Assembly (NCBI GenBank): GCA_951213105.1 | Contig: OX578140.1 | Span: 30,318,780-30,382,779 of the forward strand | Source of the DNA: Amaurobius ferox | Taxonomy: Eukaryota; Arthropoda; Arachnida; Araneae; Amaurobiidae | Direction of reading: 5' to 3' | DNA: 64,000 nucleotides | Part shown: one piece after another, positions 48,790 through 60,293 of the stretch | Layout of the letters: each line of letters begins with the position of its first letter | Position numbering within the stretch: position 1 is the stretch's first letter | Position numbers and translations under genes: made by a program | The notes under the pieces: generated by a model | Told to the model about the DNA's origin: nothing | The model's input: only the letters and a program-made list of their open reading frames with translations | Database searches by the model: none

Positions 48790-49260
48790 TCTTTACACAA
48801 AGTGCATTTTACTTATTAGGTTTTAAATTATTTCCTTTCATATTTGACGATTTGCCTCATTTTTAAAAACTCAAGAATATCCAACACACGACATAATTGA
48901 CATAGTAATCGACTAATAATTATCGCTCAATTGAGAAAATTTAAATATTCATCAGAGTGACGAACTAAAGAACAAAACGTCGTCGTCCCCCATTTAATCT
49001 TAGGTGCAAAACCCAAAAATTAATTATAATATCGAAATCACTTTACATGATATACGACAGCTTTGCGTGTCTCTCGCCAATTTCTCCACTCACTCTGGCC
49101 ATTTCTCACCATGGATGATAATGATACGACATTTTTCACACGTATAGGTGTGCCTCCGAGAGTAATTATGGTCTTAATGATGCATTTGATCCTAGGACAT
49201 GCATTGGCGTGGGTTTTTTCGCTCTTTCAAATTGCGTATCCGTTTTAACTGTTGAATCAA
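48790..49260 (+). repeat. Repeat I (I1)
   Basis: Matches 53735-54230 in order: TTTGACGATTTGCC, AACTCAAGAAT, TATACGACAGCTTT, GATGCATTTGATCCTARGACAT and TTTTAACTGTTG. The 61-codon frame inside is not protein-like. Confidence 0.55.
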
Positions 49261-49287
49261 TATTTCTTTCCATATACATACGTAGCA

Positions 49288-50265
49288 AAAAAATCTGATG
49301 TGGGCAACACATGACTTTCCTTATATAATGTAATGAATTTGCTGCTTTTACAGTAAAAAAAATGGGTTTTTCTTATAGTAGATACTAATATTCTTTCCAA
49401 GATATTGAATTTTCGACAATTAGTCGTCATTTTCATTGATTTTGCGTCATTTTTATCCATTTGGCGAGATTTTCGTTAATTTGGCAACATTTCAAAAAGT
49501 CGCCAAGTTGGCGACATTCCGCCAAATTCGTCGCCAAAATCTCGCCAAGCGTTATAGACGACGAAGTAAGTTGTTCTTACAGCAGATAAATGACTATTGG
49601 CGTTCAAATACAAAAGTATTACTCAAAGTATCTTTTCTCATGAATGGAACGCGCTAGATCCACGAAAATGATGTCACCCAATTTATCGCATGGTATTACA
49701 TATGAAAAGTGAACATGTTTCTCAATAGGAAATATTTTGTGTTTCATTTTATATGACTTTTTGATAATTTTTTTGAAAAATGTGCAATATCTCGAAAACG
49801 GTTCATGTCAGCGTTCTAAGATTTATGTCAATCGTTTTCTAATGAAAAATTACATAAAAAATGTCTATTTACATAACTTTATTAGTGGTTTTGATTTTTT
49901 GACGATTTTTTCAAAATTTTATTCGAAAATTTAGGGGGTTCTGAACATTCGATTACGTACAAAAACAATAGGCTTCCAGTGTTTACGGATTGGTGATTTT
50001 TGTACCAAATTTGGATAGAATCGGTTCATTCGTTCGTCTGTTATCGTCTCCACAGACTCACTGACACACACACACATACACACACACACACATATTTTCA
50101 CACACACACACACATATTTTCACACACACACACACAGACATCACTTCAAAAATGTTTGATTCGTGATCAGGGATGCTTGAAACGTGCTCTCCCGTCGAAA
50201 ACTCGAATTCGAATTTTCGACCCCGTCACAATACTTTTCTTATACAGTATGTATATAAGAAAAGT
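49288..50265 (-). mobile_element. Family A HINE-like element (A5)
   Basis: TCTGATGTGGGCAACACATG at left, TATACAGTATGTATATAAGAAAAGT at right. It has double CA tracts at 50064-50135 and a perfect 20-bp block near 49385-49470. Confidence 0.75.
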
Positions 50266-50269
50266 AATA

Positions 50270-50825
50270 TATAGGAACAGTGTTAGGATGTGGGTCAAAA
50301 TTTTGGATTCAAGTTTTGGTGGATTTTAACGGTTTGAAAATCTCTCAACTTCACTCAAATATTTTGAGAGTAATGTCAGTGTTTTAAGACATGTGTTTGT
50401 GTAGATACTATATCAGAAGAATGACTGGAGCTATTAAATTTACATTTGGTACAGGTATTACAATTTATTAAAACTCGAATCTTGATGATTTAGAAGTCTT
50501 CATAATTTTTGAGGAATAATGAATTGAAGAAATATAAAATAAGGATGATCTATCATTTGAAATAAACAATTGTTGTATACGCAATTTCTCCTTAGTAAAC
50601 GAATAGCGCTTATATTAGACTGCTGGAGTTACCAATTCTCAAGATATTGTACGTTTCTTTAACTAAACTTGTTTAATAAGTTACTCAAATTAAAAGTAAC
50701 CTTATGTATTGGCTACTCAAGCTTTTCATATATAACGTTGATACAAGTTTATTAACATCGTTATAAAGCATGTAACACATTCCATTTACGAGAAAATGCA
50801 CATGTATATTAACATTACATTTTGG
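50270..50825 (+). repeat. Old diverged family A copy (A9)
   Basis: Alignable blocks in A order: GTGGGTCAAAATTTTGGATTCAAGTTTTGG, ATTTTGAGAGTAATGTCAGTG, ATTTGGTACAGGTATTACAAT and ATTCTCAAGATATTGTACG. It lies back to back with A5. Confidence 0.45.
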
Positions 50826-50849
50826 CAGCAATAAATGTGCTAATTTTTA

Positions 50850-51480
50850 TTTTCTCATACTATAGAATATATGCATAGAGAAAGTACGGATGTCACAAAA
50901 ATTTTCATTTTGAGATTTTGATGTCAATATATGTCTTATGTATCTCCTGAATGAGTTTTGAATATTTTTAGACTGATGTCCGTCTGTTTGTCTGTGACCG
51001 ATTTCTTGTGTGAACGATAGCGGCCACAAATATGAATAGATTTGCATGAAAATTTATATCCCGCTTTGTTAATATAAAATCCAACGCGAGATAGAATTTT
51101 TTGAAATTCAAGCGAAAACTTCGAAATTTATTCAAAATGTTATCAAAATTGTATTCTGAACTTGGCAGCATAGAACAAAATGTGTCTTAATTATGCATTA
51201 CAGGGTTATTTAAAGCTCAATGATAACGGAACTTAACAGTTTCAATCACTGTAGTGAGTATTAGCCACGTCACAATATTTGTCTTCATACCGTCATTAAG
51301 GCAAGATCGGGGGGGACGGACAAGTTACCCCCCGGAGGGGTATATTGTCAAACTTAGTATCACTCGAAAGATTTCAAGCTCTTTAAAATGAGGAGTAACA
51401 TGATATAATTGTGATAATTTGGACCAACGATAGATATTTTGAGGTATAGAAAGTTGAGTTAAGCCATATTCCAATCAAAT
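50850..51480 (+). repeat. Repeat G (G1)
   Basis: ATAGAATATATGCATAGAGAAAGTA start, TGTCCGTCTGTTTGTCTG, ACGATAGCGGCCACAAATA, TTGGCAGCATAGAACAAAAT, CCCCGGAGGGGTATATTGTCAA and GAGTTAAGCCATATTCCAATC. All blocks recur in G2 in order. Confidence 0.65.
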
Positions 51481-51927
51481 TTTTTTTTTTGTGATATAAT
51501 TTTCACGTTTATGGCATTTTGATGTGCATTTAGAACTGAGTATAAAACTAGGTACCTATGAATCTAAATAAAATACTAAAAGCGCCAAATTATCTCCGTT
51601 TGTATTACAGTATGTTTATTTGTTTGAATGTTCTTCAAGGTAGAAATTAAATAAAAACGTAATGATAAACTGCATCGCAGCGTAAATTGCGGAGCAAATA
51701 AAGATAAGTAAGCATTCGTACGTGTCGAAAATCATTAGATTTCCTTGTTAAGTGCATTAAGTCGGGACTTTAAAGCCAAATGAGCGTTAGATTCTTTTGG
51801 CCAAACAGAAAATGGCTAAATCATAGAACCCAATGAAGTAGCACCAACTAGTATGACGGAAAAGAAGTAAACCAGAATAATAGGAAATCAACGAAATATG
51901 AAGTTGAGAAGCAAACAAAAAAAAATT
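51481..51927. other. Unassigned DNA
   Basis: Nothing recognised. Confidence 0.4.
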
Positions 51928-52485
51928 AACAAGAAAGATCACTTGCATTGACTATGCACATTGATTATGAAACACATTTCAACTGAAATGCAATTTTATT
52001 TAAACATATGTAAAATGCGGTATATTCAGCACTGATATTTCAGAATTTATCATAGTACTGCAATAATTTATTATACTTGGAAACTTAAAACTTCATTAAA
52101 AAGGGCAATGATATAAATCGTCTGCTTCTCTATATAAAATCAGAGCAGATTCCAGAGCTAAATTATTTTGGGTAAGAAAAAGTCAGGAATTTTTATACAA
52201 CTCATACGATAATCGCTTGTTTTGTTTACATTATGAATGCTATAGAAATTAGGCTTCGTTGTAGGAATAATCAAAATTTAGTGATCATTAAAAAAAAAAA
52301 TTGTAATTGCTTTGGCACAGAATTTAGATACACTTATAATATGCAAAAATACAGCGGTTTTACGACAGATACAACAGTAAATATAAATTTGAACAATCTT
52401 TAAACATCGCGATTTTTGCGCTAGGGAAAAACGAAGCCATGTTTTATTGTGAAATGAGTCACGTGATCTCTTCATATACTATGGG

Positions 52486-52544
52486 TTAAAAACCCAGACC
52501 ACACGACAGACCCAGAGGTTTACTGCAGTTTAATGTGTGGCCGG
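52486..52544 (-). mobile_element. 59-bp insert, probable SINE tail fragment
   Basis: AAACCCAGACCACACGACAG resembles the type 1 SINE 3' tail (AAACCCAGACCGTCCGACCT on the plus strand) but is diverged. It is flanked by target copies 1 and 2. Confidence 0.45.
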
Positions 52545-52557
52545 CATATACTATGGG

Positions 52558-52952
52558 TTGTTGTTGTTGAGACCTAGACCGTCCGATCTACCAGAAAGGT
52601 GTAAGGCAACCATTTGGATAGCCGGGAAGTGCCACCCACACCCAATTTAGACCGGAACCCAGTGGGGGAGGCATCCACGGGGACCGTACCTTCCTTCCCC
52701 TACCACCAACCTCTCGGAAGGACTTTCGGACCCACATATTTAACGTGATCGTACTCCGCATGAACACGGCGGCAGTTGTGGCAGCGTGCAAATCCAGCCC
52801 GCAAACCACAGGGCTACCGAGCCCGAAATTTGCCAACAGCACGCGGTGTTCCCAGGTGGTCACCCACCCAAGTACTAACCGCGCCCGATGCTGCTTGACT
52901 TCGGTGATCTAACGAGAACCGGTGTTTTAAGCACGGTAGGGCCGTTGGTTCG
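52558..52952 (-). mobile_element. Chimeric 5S rRNA/tRNA-type SINE
   Basis: On the minus strand, an almost complete 5S rRNA sequence (52831-52949) is followed by a remnant tRNA-like head. This head has GGTAGCCCTGTGG but lacks the 27-base stretch with box B present in its sister copy. Then come the type 1 SINE body and a (CAA)n tail. Target copies 2 and 3 flank it. The plan parallels vertebrate SINE3 and AmnSINE elements, where a 5S head supplies the Pol III promoter. Confidence 0.85.
52831..52949 (-). rRNA. 5S rRNA-like sequence (SINE head)
   Basis: 119 nt on the minus strand. It includes ACACCGGTTCTCGT, GATCACCGAAGTCAAGCAGC (box A region), GGTTAGTACTTGGGTGGGTG (box C region) and ACCTGGGAACACCGCGTGCT, with complementary ends CCAACGG and CTGTTGG. 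Length and motifs match eukaryotic 5S rRNA. A few positions depart from the usual sequence, for example TTAGATCACC where TCCGATCACC is typical. The SINE context means it is not a rDNA cluster unit. Confidence 0.85.
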
Positions 52953-52965
52953 CATATACTATGGG

Positions 52966-53254
52966 TTGTTGTTGTTGAAACCCAGACCGTCCGACCTACC
53001 AGAAAGGTGTAAGGTAACTGTTTGGACGGTCGGGAAGTGCCACCCAATTTAGACCGGAACCCAGTGGGGGAGGCATCTACAGGGACCGTACCCTCCTTCC
53101 CCTACCACCAACCTCTCGGAAGGACTTTCGGACCCACATGTTTAACGTGATCGTACTCCGCATGAACACGGCGGCAGTTTTGGCAGTGGCTGGAATCGAA
53201 CCCGGGCTTACCGAGTGCAACTCCAGCGCGCTAACCAATGGGCTACCGCGCCCT
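52966..53254 (-). mobile_element. tRNA-derived SINE, type 1, full length
   Basis: Box A TAGCCCATTGG and box B GGTTCGATTCC are intact on the minus strand. The body is closely similar to 23270-23560 and to the chimeric copy. It is flanked by target copies 3 and 4. Confidence 0.9.
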
Positions 53255-53734
53255 CATATACTATGGGTGCAATTGTTATTTCAAATGGTATTTTAAAGAT
53301 GACCTATTTTGCTGAAATTTTTTCTACACATTTTACATGACGATTTCAATATTTCCTGAAATTTCTAAGCAGTTTGTAAATTTTAACTTCGCTTAAAAAT
53401 ATTTGAAAAATTATTTCCATATATATGTTGATAAATTCATTTTTGTTGTGTTGATTTTGTTGTGTTGTTTCATTCTGTTGTGTTTTTCATTTTGTTATGT
53501 TGATAAATTCATTTTTACGGAAAGTATCATGCAAAAAGACAAACAGACCAAATGATCAAAGTCAACTTTCAAGTCTCAGGTGCAAAACCTAAATATTAAT
53601 TAATTTCTCAGTCTTTACAACTATGTAGGAAACTGTTAATAAAATGCAAAGAGCATACAATGAGTGTGCAAATCAGAAATAGAACGAAATAGGGAAACAA
53701 AAATTACAAATGATCATGCTATATACCTAAGATA

Positions 53735-54230
53735 CATTACGAAATACTAATGTAAAATGACATAGAATTTAGTTTAAATCGTATGTATTTGACGGTTTAG
53801 CACATTTTAAAATTCTCAAGAATTTCTAACTCTTATTATATAATTGTCCTGTGGATCGTATGAAATAATAAAAGTAATTATTATGCACATGAGAATATAT
53901 AAGTATTCCTTCTATTGACGATAAACGCGTAAAACGTCATGACATTAGAAAACATCATCTTCAGTGTAAAAACGGAAAATTAATTATAATGTTGAAATCA
54001 CGCCATATGATATATGACAGCTTTCCGTGCCTATGTCTATTCCCTCTGGTCACTTTTTCACCACGAACGATGGCAAAATAATGATAAAAGATTATATATC
54101 TTACACCTGACTCTAATTCGGATATTAATGACATGCATTTGATCCTAAGACATCTATTAGCGTAATTTATCTGCAACCGAGCATTTATTTTAACTGTTGC
54201 ATCTACGTTTGATTAATAACACTAGATTTA
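53735..54230 (+). repeat. Repeat I (I2)
   Basis: Matches I1 without the MITE. CACGCCATATGATATATGACAGC, CATTTGATCCTAAGACATC and ATTTTAACTGTTGCATC are shared. Confidence 0.55.
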
Positions 54231-54344
54231 CTGGTTTATTTTCCTATAACATACAAAAATAAACTAGTATATTATAATAGCATTGTAGTAAATGGATGAT
54301 ATCAATTGTCAGTAACATGAAAGAAAACTCAAAATGTATTATTT

Positions 54345-55020
54345 TTTTTTCATGTTTTTTTTCTACGATTTTCTAATTGTTACTTTCTCGAATTTTTTCG
54401 CGAAAGTTTTTTAATTTTAGATGTTGATGCTGATATATGTTTTAAAAACCTCTGAATATATTTTGACTATTCTGGAGCGATGTCCATCTATCTGGCTTTC
54501 CGCCTATTTATCTGTTTGTCTATCTGATGCTGATGTCAGTGGTCCAGTTATTTTGCACACGATAGCAGCCACAAATACTAATGGGTTTTTACGAAACTTT
54601 ATATCCGGCTTTGTTATCAAAATATCTAGAATTATATACAATTTTTTTAAATCGAGCGAAAACTTATACTTTTATGCTAAATTTTATATTTTTTAATATG
54701 GCAGCATAGAACAAAATTGGATATAATTATGTATAAAAGGATTTATTTATGGCTATAACCACGATTTTTAACAGTTTCAATCATTGTTGTGAAATATAGC
54801 CGCGATATAATTGCTTTTGTTCGGGACAGTATCAGCTCCCGGAGGGTACATTGTCAAGTATGGCATCCATCGAAAGAATTTTTAAAGTGGAGGGTAACAC
54901 GTTATAATTGTATTCACTTGGACAAAGGATACCGATTTTTCAAATTTTCTCTTGTAAAATTTGAAATGAAAGAAATGAATTTTGGTATAAGGAAGTCGAG
55001 TTAAGCTACACCCCAGTTAA
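54345..55020 (+). repeat. Repeat G (G2)
   Basis: TGTCCATCTATCTGGCTTTC, ACACGATAGCAGCCACAAATACTAATGG, ATGGCAGCATAGAACAAAATTGG, CCCGGAGGGTACATTGTCAA and GAGTTAAGCTACACCCCAG, as in G1. Confidence 0.65.
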
Positions 55021-55021
55021 T

Positions 55022-55790
55022 TTTTATATATAATACTAGCATCGATTACCCGATGTTGTTCGGGATTTAGCATGCAAAACTACGATCAAAATTACACCAG
55101 AACATATAGGGCCGATTGCGATATATTAACGCTAAATGTATGGCATTTTAGAGAGATGTTTAAATGAAATTAAAGTTACGAAGTGCTTCACATAATCAAT
55201 GCTTTATGCATGATTGATCTTTCTTGTGATTTCTTAATACTTTTCGCTGTTGAGTAAGCCTGTAAGAAATAAACCATAGTGATAATTTCCATTTAAATTC
55301 ATATCTCAAACCTGCGATTTTTAAAAGTGATTAATACGTTCAATAAACTCCCGCAAAATTCAGAGATTTAATTGATTTTCACGTTTTAAACCAACTATTT
55401 CCAATCTTTTTTGTTGGGAATCATGGAGTTAGAGAGTAGAACTCCTAGGAAAAAGTTTCGTTTTCCATCAATATCTCGACAACCCCTGGTCTTAGAAACT
55501 CGAAACTCGGATTAAATTTATGGAGGGCTAATTCAAAGCTACCCACCAACTTTCATTAAAGTTGGTTCAGCCGTTCTTCCGTGTTGTTGAGACACACGAA
55601 AAAGTGTCGTTTTTCACTAATATCTCGAGAACCACTGGTCGTAGAAGCTCGAAACATGGCTATGTTTTAAGAGGGGCGATTTCAAGAGTACCTACCAAAT
55701 TTCATGAAATTCGGTCCGGCCGCTCTCCAATTATGGTGGATCATACATACATACATACTTTTCTTCCTAATATATATAGATTATACAGAG
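55022..55790 (-). repeat. Composite repeat: E 3' end joined to repeat F (F2)
   Basis: Starts ATAATACTAGC with a CCCGA/TCGGG hairpin (near 55052). About 55125-55227 is the last 100 bp of family E, including its hairpin and TTTCTTGT. Repeat F follows directly on the minus strand to the ACATACATAC run and TATATATAGATTATA. Confidence 0.6.
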
Positions 55791-56739
55791 AAAGCATTTA
55801 GTATTTACATTGTTAAAAATACGCATGTGACAACGCCGCAATATATAAGAATTTACAAACTTGACGCGCATCGAGGCACGGAGCCGACCTAGCTTCAAAA
55901 GGACAAGGTTGGAGGTGAATTTTTTATTCGCTCTCAATTTTGGCACTAGCCTTTGATCTTAACTTCGCTTATCTGAACTTTCATGATTCTTCTGTATATC
56001 TCAAGTTCGGATTTTTCAGCAATGTTGAAGCTGCTTTGACGTGTAAGCATGTTTCTCCCCTTGTAGTGGTAAAGTACTAGCATATGTAGTTTTTTGCAAG
56101 AGAGCTGTAAAGATTCTGTTACTAAAGAGATTTTACTTCTGTTTCCCTTCTACTGCATTTCTTCCTCTTTAATATGTATGAATAAACCAGTGGAAATTCT
56201 ATATTTATATATAATATACAAATTCAGTACTAAATAGAGATTTTAAATTTTGTGATGATAAATTTTTCGGTTTGGGGATCATAACAGATGCCACTAAATA
56301 TTTTGAACAATGATAATTCCTCTAAAACTATATTAGTATGGTTTTGTAGGAAAATATTATTTCAAAATGCATTATGCATGATAAATGTAATTGAACAGTT
56401 CATAAATACTGTGTTAACTACAGTCATACATACAATATTGAATAAACTTTAAAAAGACACTATTTAAAAAAAATTCTACATTTTTTTTTCAATTCTACAT
56501 TTTTGTACAAGACTTTCATACTGTATGGATCTAGTTTGAAAATAATATTTATGGGTAATCGTGGCATAGTAAAACTATGTTTAGATATATCATTTTCTTA
56601 TCATACTAGATAGACTAAGTAATATAAAAATCGCATTATTTTAATTTGAATAAAAACAAATAATTTATATAACAAATATGCGAGATTACATAAAAATAAG
56701 CATTCATAATATATTAATAAAGAAATCGATTATTGAATG
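55791..56739. other. Unassigned DNA
   Basis: No gene recognised; AT-rich with ATTCTACATTTTT duplicated near 56472-56505. Confidence 0.45.
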
Positions 56740-58060
56740 GGAAGTGTTCTTGCTTTTTCAGTAAAGTTAGCAAGATTGCTTTCAAATTTAAAATATCTTG
56801 CTTTCTCGAATTTTAAGAGTATTCTCAGACTGTTCAATCGCTTCTGTAGTATTGTTAATTTCAAATATGCTTTCTTTAATTCGAGTTTTGAGAAACTTTT
56901 TTTCTACTGAAATTGTCGTGACTGAGATTGTGAAATATATACGCAGAGCAATATACAAATTCGGGAAAGCTGTACGCACCATTTATGCTGGTTCATTAAC
57001 TGAAATATTTTTTAATTCTCAAATTAGAGTAGTAGAATTGTTTTCAGCACTTCCATTTCCTAAATAGCAATTTCGACATTAGACAATTACACTTCTAATC
57101 AACAGCATGCTTCGCCCATGTTTCTTTTACAATCTTCTGAAAATTTCCAAAGAAAAAAAAACAAATAATTCTTTATCTGATCCAAATAATTATCTATATG
57201 ATCCAAATAATTCTTTATCGGATCAAATTGTTTTTTCTTATGATCTGGTTTTGTACAGTACTTGAGAGAAACGATCTATTTTTACTCATTTTGGAAGTCA
57301 TTATAAATGTTAGCAATCTTTTCGTAATCAATTTTTTTCATTTTACGACCCTTTCGGCTTGGGGGCCCATTTTTACCGCGGGACCTGATTGGATCCAATA
57401 AGATTAACAACAGCTCTGCCTGTTCACACTAAAATTTTAGAAGGAGATCTGCTGAGCTGAAACAAACAACAATAAATTCCATAAAAATGGCGCAATATTA
57501 AAAGCTCAAATTATCACAAAAAATCTACTAAATTCTAGGTTGCAAACATAAAACTCAATTAACTTAGTTCCATGCAGCTAGAACAAGACATACATTCATT
57601 AAACCACAAAATGTGAATTACGTAAGGTATCTGAATGTTTGTGATTATATTTTTATTTTTTGAAAAATCCATTAAAATTTTTTTCATCCCATATTATATT
57701 AAAAAAGACACAAGTTATACTGCAATCAAGATATGTCTCACAAATCGTAAACTATTCCAAATGTAAATTCAAAGATTCTATCTACTTTTTAAAAAAGTTC
57801 CTTCCAGTGTTTTGTTTCATTGAAAAATTCCGATGTTTTCTCATTTTCAATTCCCTCTATTTTTGTTTTAAGCCATTGTCCCATTGTCTTGCGAAACGAA
57901 GAAAGTATTTCATTGATCTGAATGTGGGATATTACCAGGCAGGTCTTTTGAATGTTCAAACACAGTTCAGTTGTTCTTTTTCCCACGGGTTTAAGAAAAC
58001 CCTCATACTCCGAAAAGTGTCTGCCAGATTCCCCCTTTTTTATTTAAAATTTTGAGAAAA
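56740..58060 (-). pseudogene. hAT-family (ZMYM1-like) transposase relic
   Basis: Minus frame 56788-56982 reads FPNLYIALRIYFTISVTTISVEKKF followed by an IEQSENTLKIRES-like helix. This aligns by eye with the hAT C-terminal dimerisation domain (consensus around FPNxxIALRILLTIPVSVASxERSFSK), with the invariant SGERSFS degraded to SVEKKFL. Upstream on the same strand, 57789-57986 reads WLKTKIEGIENEKTSEFFNETKHWKELF, resembling the N-terminal TTF-type/ZMYM region. The catalytic core between them is missing or unreadable. Both assignments rest on motif memory. Confidence 0.45.
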
Positions 58061-58562
58061 AGAAAGAACAGAACGTAAAATGATTGCAATGTTTGAAAAA
58101 ATTTTGCGAGTTTGTTTCTCGTTAGTCCCGGATACTTTACATTTGCATAAAACAGAGTATTTTTTTTAATTATTTTCATTTTACATTAACAGAATTTATA
58201 TTCACGTATTAATATTTTATTTTCATTCAAAGTTTACGGTAAATATTTCATGAAAAATATAATTTTATATATTGCTTAAAATAAATATCACATCTCTACT
58301 GTAGAATCAGAAAAATGATTGCAATACTTGGAAACATGTTGCAAGTTTAGTTTCTCTTTTGTTATGAATATTTACATTATATTTATATTATCTGACATTT
58401 GCATAAAGCAGGGTTTATGTTTTTAATCATTTTTTCACATTAAACAAATTATATATTTAGGTATTAATACTTTAATTGTATTTAAAGTTTTTGGTGCATA
58501 TTTCATGAGATATATATTTTTACATGTATCACTAGAATCAAGTTTACTCAAACATTTCATTT
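58061..58562. repeat. Degenerate direct duplication of about 235 bp
   Basis: 58077-58260 and 58311-58515 share AAAATGATTGCAAT, GCAAGTTTRGTTTCTC, ACATTTGCATAAARCAG, GTATTAATAYTTTA and ATATTTCATGARA in order. Confidence 0.75.
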
Positions 58563-59867
58563 TTAACACTTTACAACATAGTTGTAAAGTGCTGTAATGA
58601 CTTTGTTCATTCTGTCTGTCTGTCTGTCTGTCTGTCCGTTAGCACGATAACTGCCGTAAAAATGACTTTGTCAAAATGGAATTGTAGTATGTTGTTCAGA
58701 CGGTCTGTGGGACCTATGGGAATATAAATGAATTCTATCACCCAATTAGTTTTGGACAGAACCCTGGTTGAAAAATTAAATACATTGAACCCTATGGGAT
58801 CTAAATTTTCAAACATTTTTTAAGCGGATTTAAAATTCACAAATTGCTTCGAAAGTTTTAGAAAATATTCAAATTATCCCATAAAAATATGAAAAAAATT
58901 TCAGCAAATTATATTCGGTAGTTTTTTAAATAGAAATTAAAATAATAATTACACCCATATTATATGAAGAGATCACGTGACCCACTTTAAAATAAAATAT
59001 AGCATCCTTCTTGTGTCAAAATCGAATTTTTAAAGTTCTTTTTAATTTATATTTAGTGTTGTATCCGTCTTAAAACAGTTTTATTTTCACTTTATTTCTG
59101 TGCATCTACATTCTGAAATATCGCAATTACAATATATTTGAGTTTAAATGATTATCAAACCATGATTATTTCTACAACGAAGCCTAATTTTCATTTATGG
59201 AAAATGTAAACACATAAAGATGTAGGATGAGCTGTATACGAATTGCTGACTTTATTTAACACACAATTATTTAGCTCTTTGAGTCTGAAATGTAACTGAT
59301 ATGAATAAAACATTCATTGCATTTACATTGAGAACATACGATTTTATAGCAGACTTTTTCAATGAAGTTTTAAGCATGGAGTTAAATTACGTTTACCTCC
59401 ATGGTTTTAAGTTTTTTAATAGAATAAATTATTGTAGTATTGTCATGGATGAAAGTAATGGAGTAAAAGTGTATGAATGAAATATTTATAGCTTTTACAT
59501 AGAGTCAGGCGATTTATATTTCAATGAAGTCATTTGAATAAAGTTCATTTTTTTCGATGAAGTTTTAAGTTTTCAAATGTAATAAATTATTGTATTATTG
59601 TGATAATTTTAAAAATATTTCCGCTGAATTTACCGCATTTTAAAGATATTTAAACCAGGCGACTTATATTTTAATGACGTCATTTGAATAAAGTTCATTT
59701 TTTTCAATGAAATTCTCAAATGTAGTAAATTAATGTAGTATTTTGTTATAATTTAAAAAAATATTACAGCTGAATGTATCGCATTTTAGAGATGTTTAAA
59801 TAAAGTTGCATTGCAGATGAAAAACGTTTTATAATCAATGCTTTATGCATGATTGATCTTTCTTGTT
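58563..59867 (+). mobile_element. Family E element, full length (E8)
   Basis: TTAACACTTTACAACATAG start, five CTGT units, three internal units, TGACGTCA (59675-59682), GCATGATTGATCTTTCTTGTT end. The spacing between subterminal repeats is as in E1 and E6. Confidence 0.8.
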
Positions 59868-60293
59868 TCTCTGTTACATTAAGAGTACATTTTCTTATTA
59901 AGAAGTGATTCTTATTAAGAGTATTTATAAACTTCATCATGACATAAATAATTACTCTATATAACACCACCAAATGTGCAATTATACAAAATAATTTTTA
60001 TTTGGCGACTGGGAGCATTTTTGAATGACGCCAACTCACCAAAACTCAGCGAAAGTTGTCAATTTAAGAAAAAAAAATTGAATTGTTTTCTCTGACAGAT
60101 TAAGGGCGTAGACCCTCGAATCGTGCCTGTTCGTGGAAATTAATCTATCATAAATTGTTTTATACAAAATAACTCAATTTAAAATTATAACTAACAAAAC
60201 CAGTAAAAGTTATACATTGCCCACATTCCATTTTACTTTGGTTTAAACAATCTCTCTCATTTATAACATTACAAATTCTTTATTTTCATTATT
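59868..60293. other. Unassigned DNA
   Basis: 59995-60060 shows weak family D resemblance (TTTTATTTGGCGACTGGG). No gene. Confidence 0.4.

Larger units (their letters stand above)
52473..53267. repeat. Four copies of a 13-bp target site flanking three insertions
   Basis: CATATACTATGGG occurs exactly at 52473-52485, 52545-52557, 52953-52965 and 53255-53267. Uninterrupted E copies have one related CATATAATATGGGTG-type site here. The inserts between are 59, 395 and 289 bp. Confidence 0.95.
51928..53637 (-). mobile_element. Family E element split by three insertions (E7)
   Basis: Left end AACAAGAAAGATCACTTGC; body as in short E2 with one internal unit; TATA-like CTATATAAAATCAG near 52132. The E sequence CTTCATATACTATGGGTGCAATT is interrupted at 52486-53267. 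The right end is decayed. Confidence 0.7.

Noticed and set aside
49063..49248. 61-codon frame with hydrophobic C-terminus
   Set aside because: It lies in repeat I and is broken in the second copy at 54.1 kb.
50000..50329. 109-codon frame with THTHTH run
   Set aside because: CA microsatellite of element A5 translated; equivalent frames occur in A4 and A7.
52588..53047. Frames reading through the SINEs on the minus strand
   Set aside because: Same peptides occur in the SINE at 23.3 kb; they are translations of Pol III-type elements, not genes.
57660..58055. Longest plus-strand frame in the window (131 codons)
   Set aside because: Composition is typical of AT-rich chance frames. The opposite strand gives the more plausible hAT-like segment.
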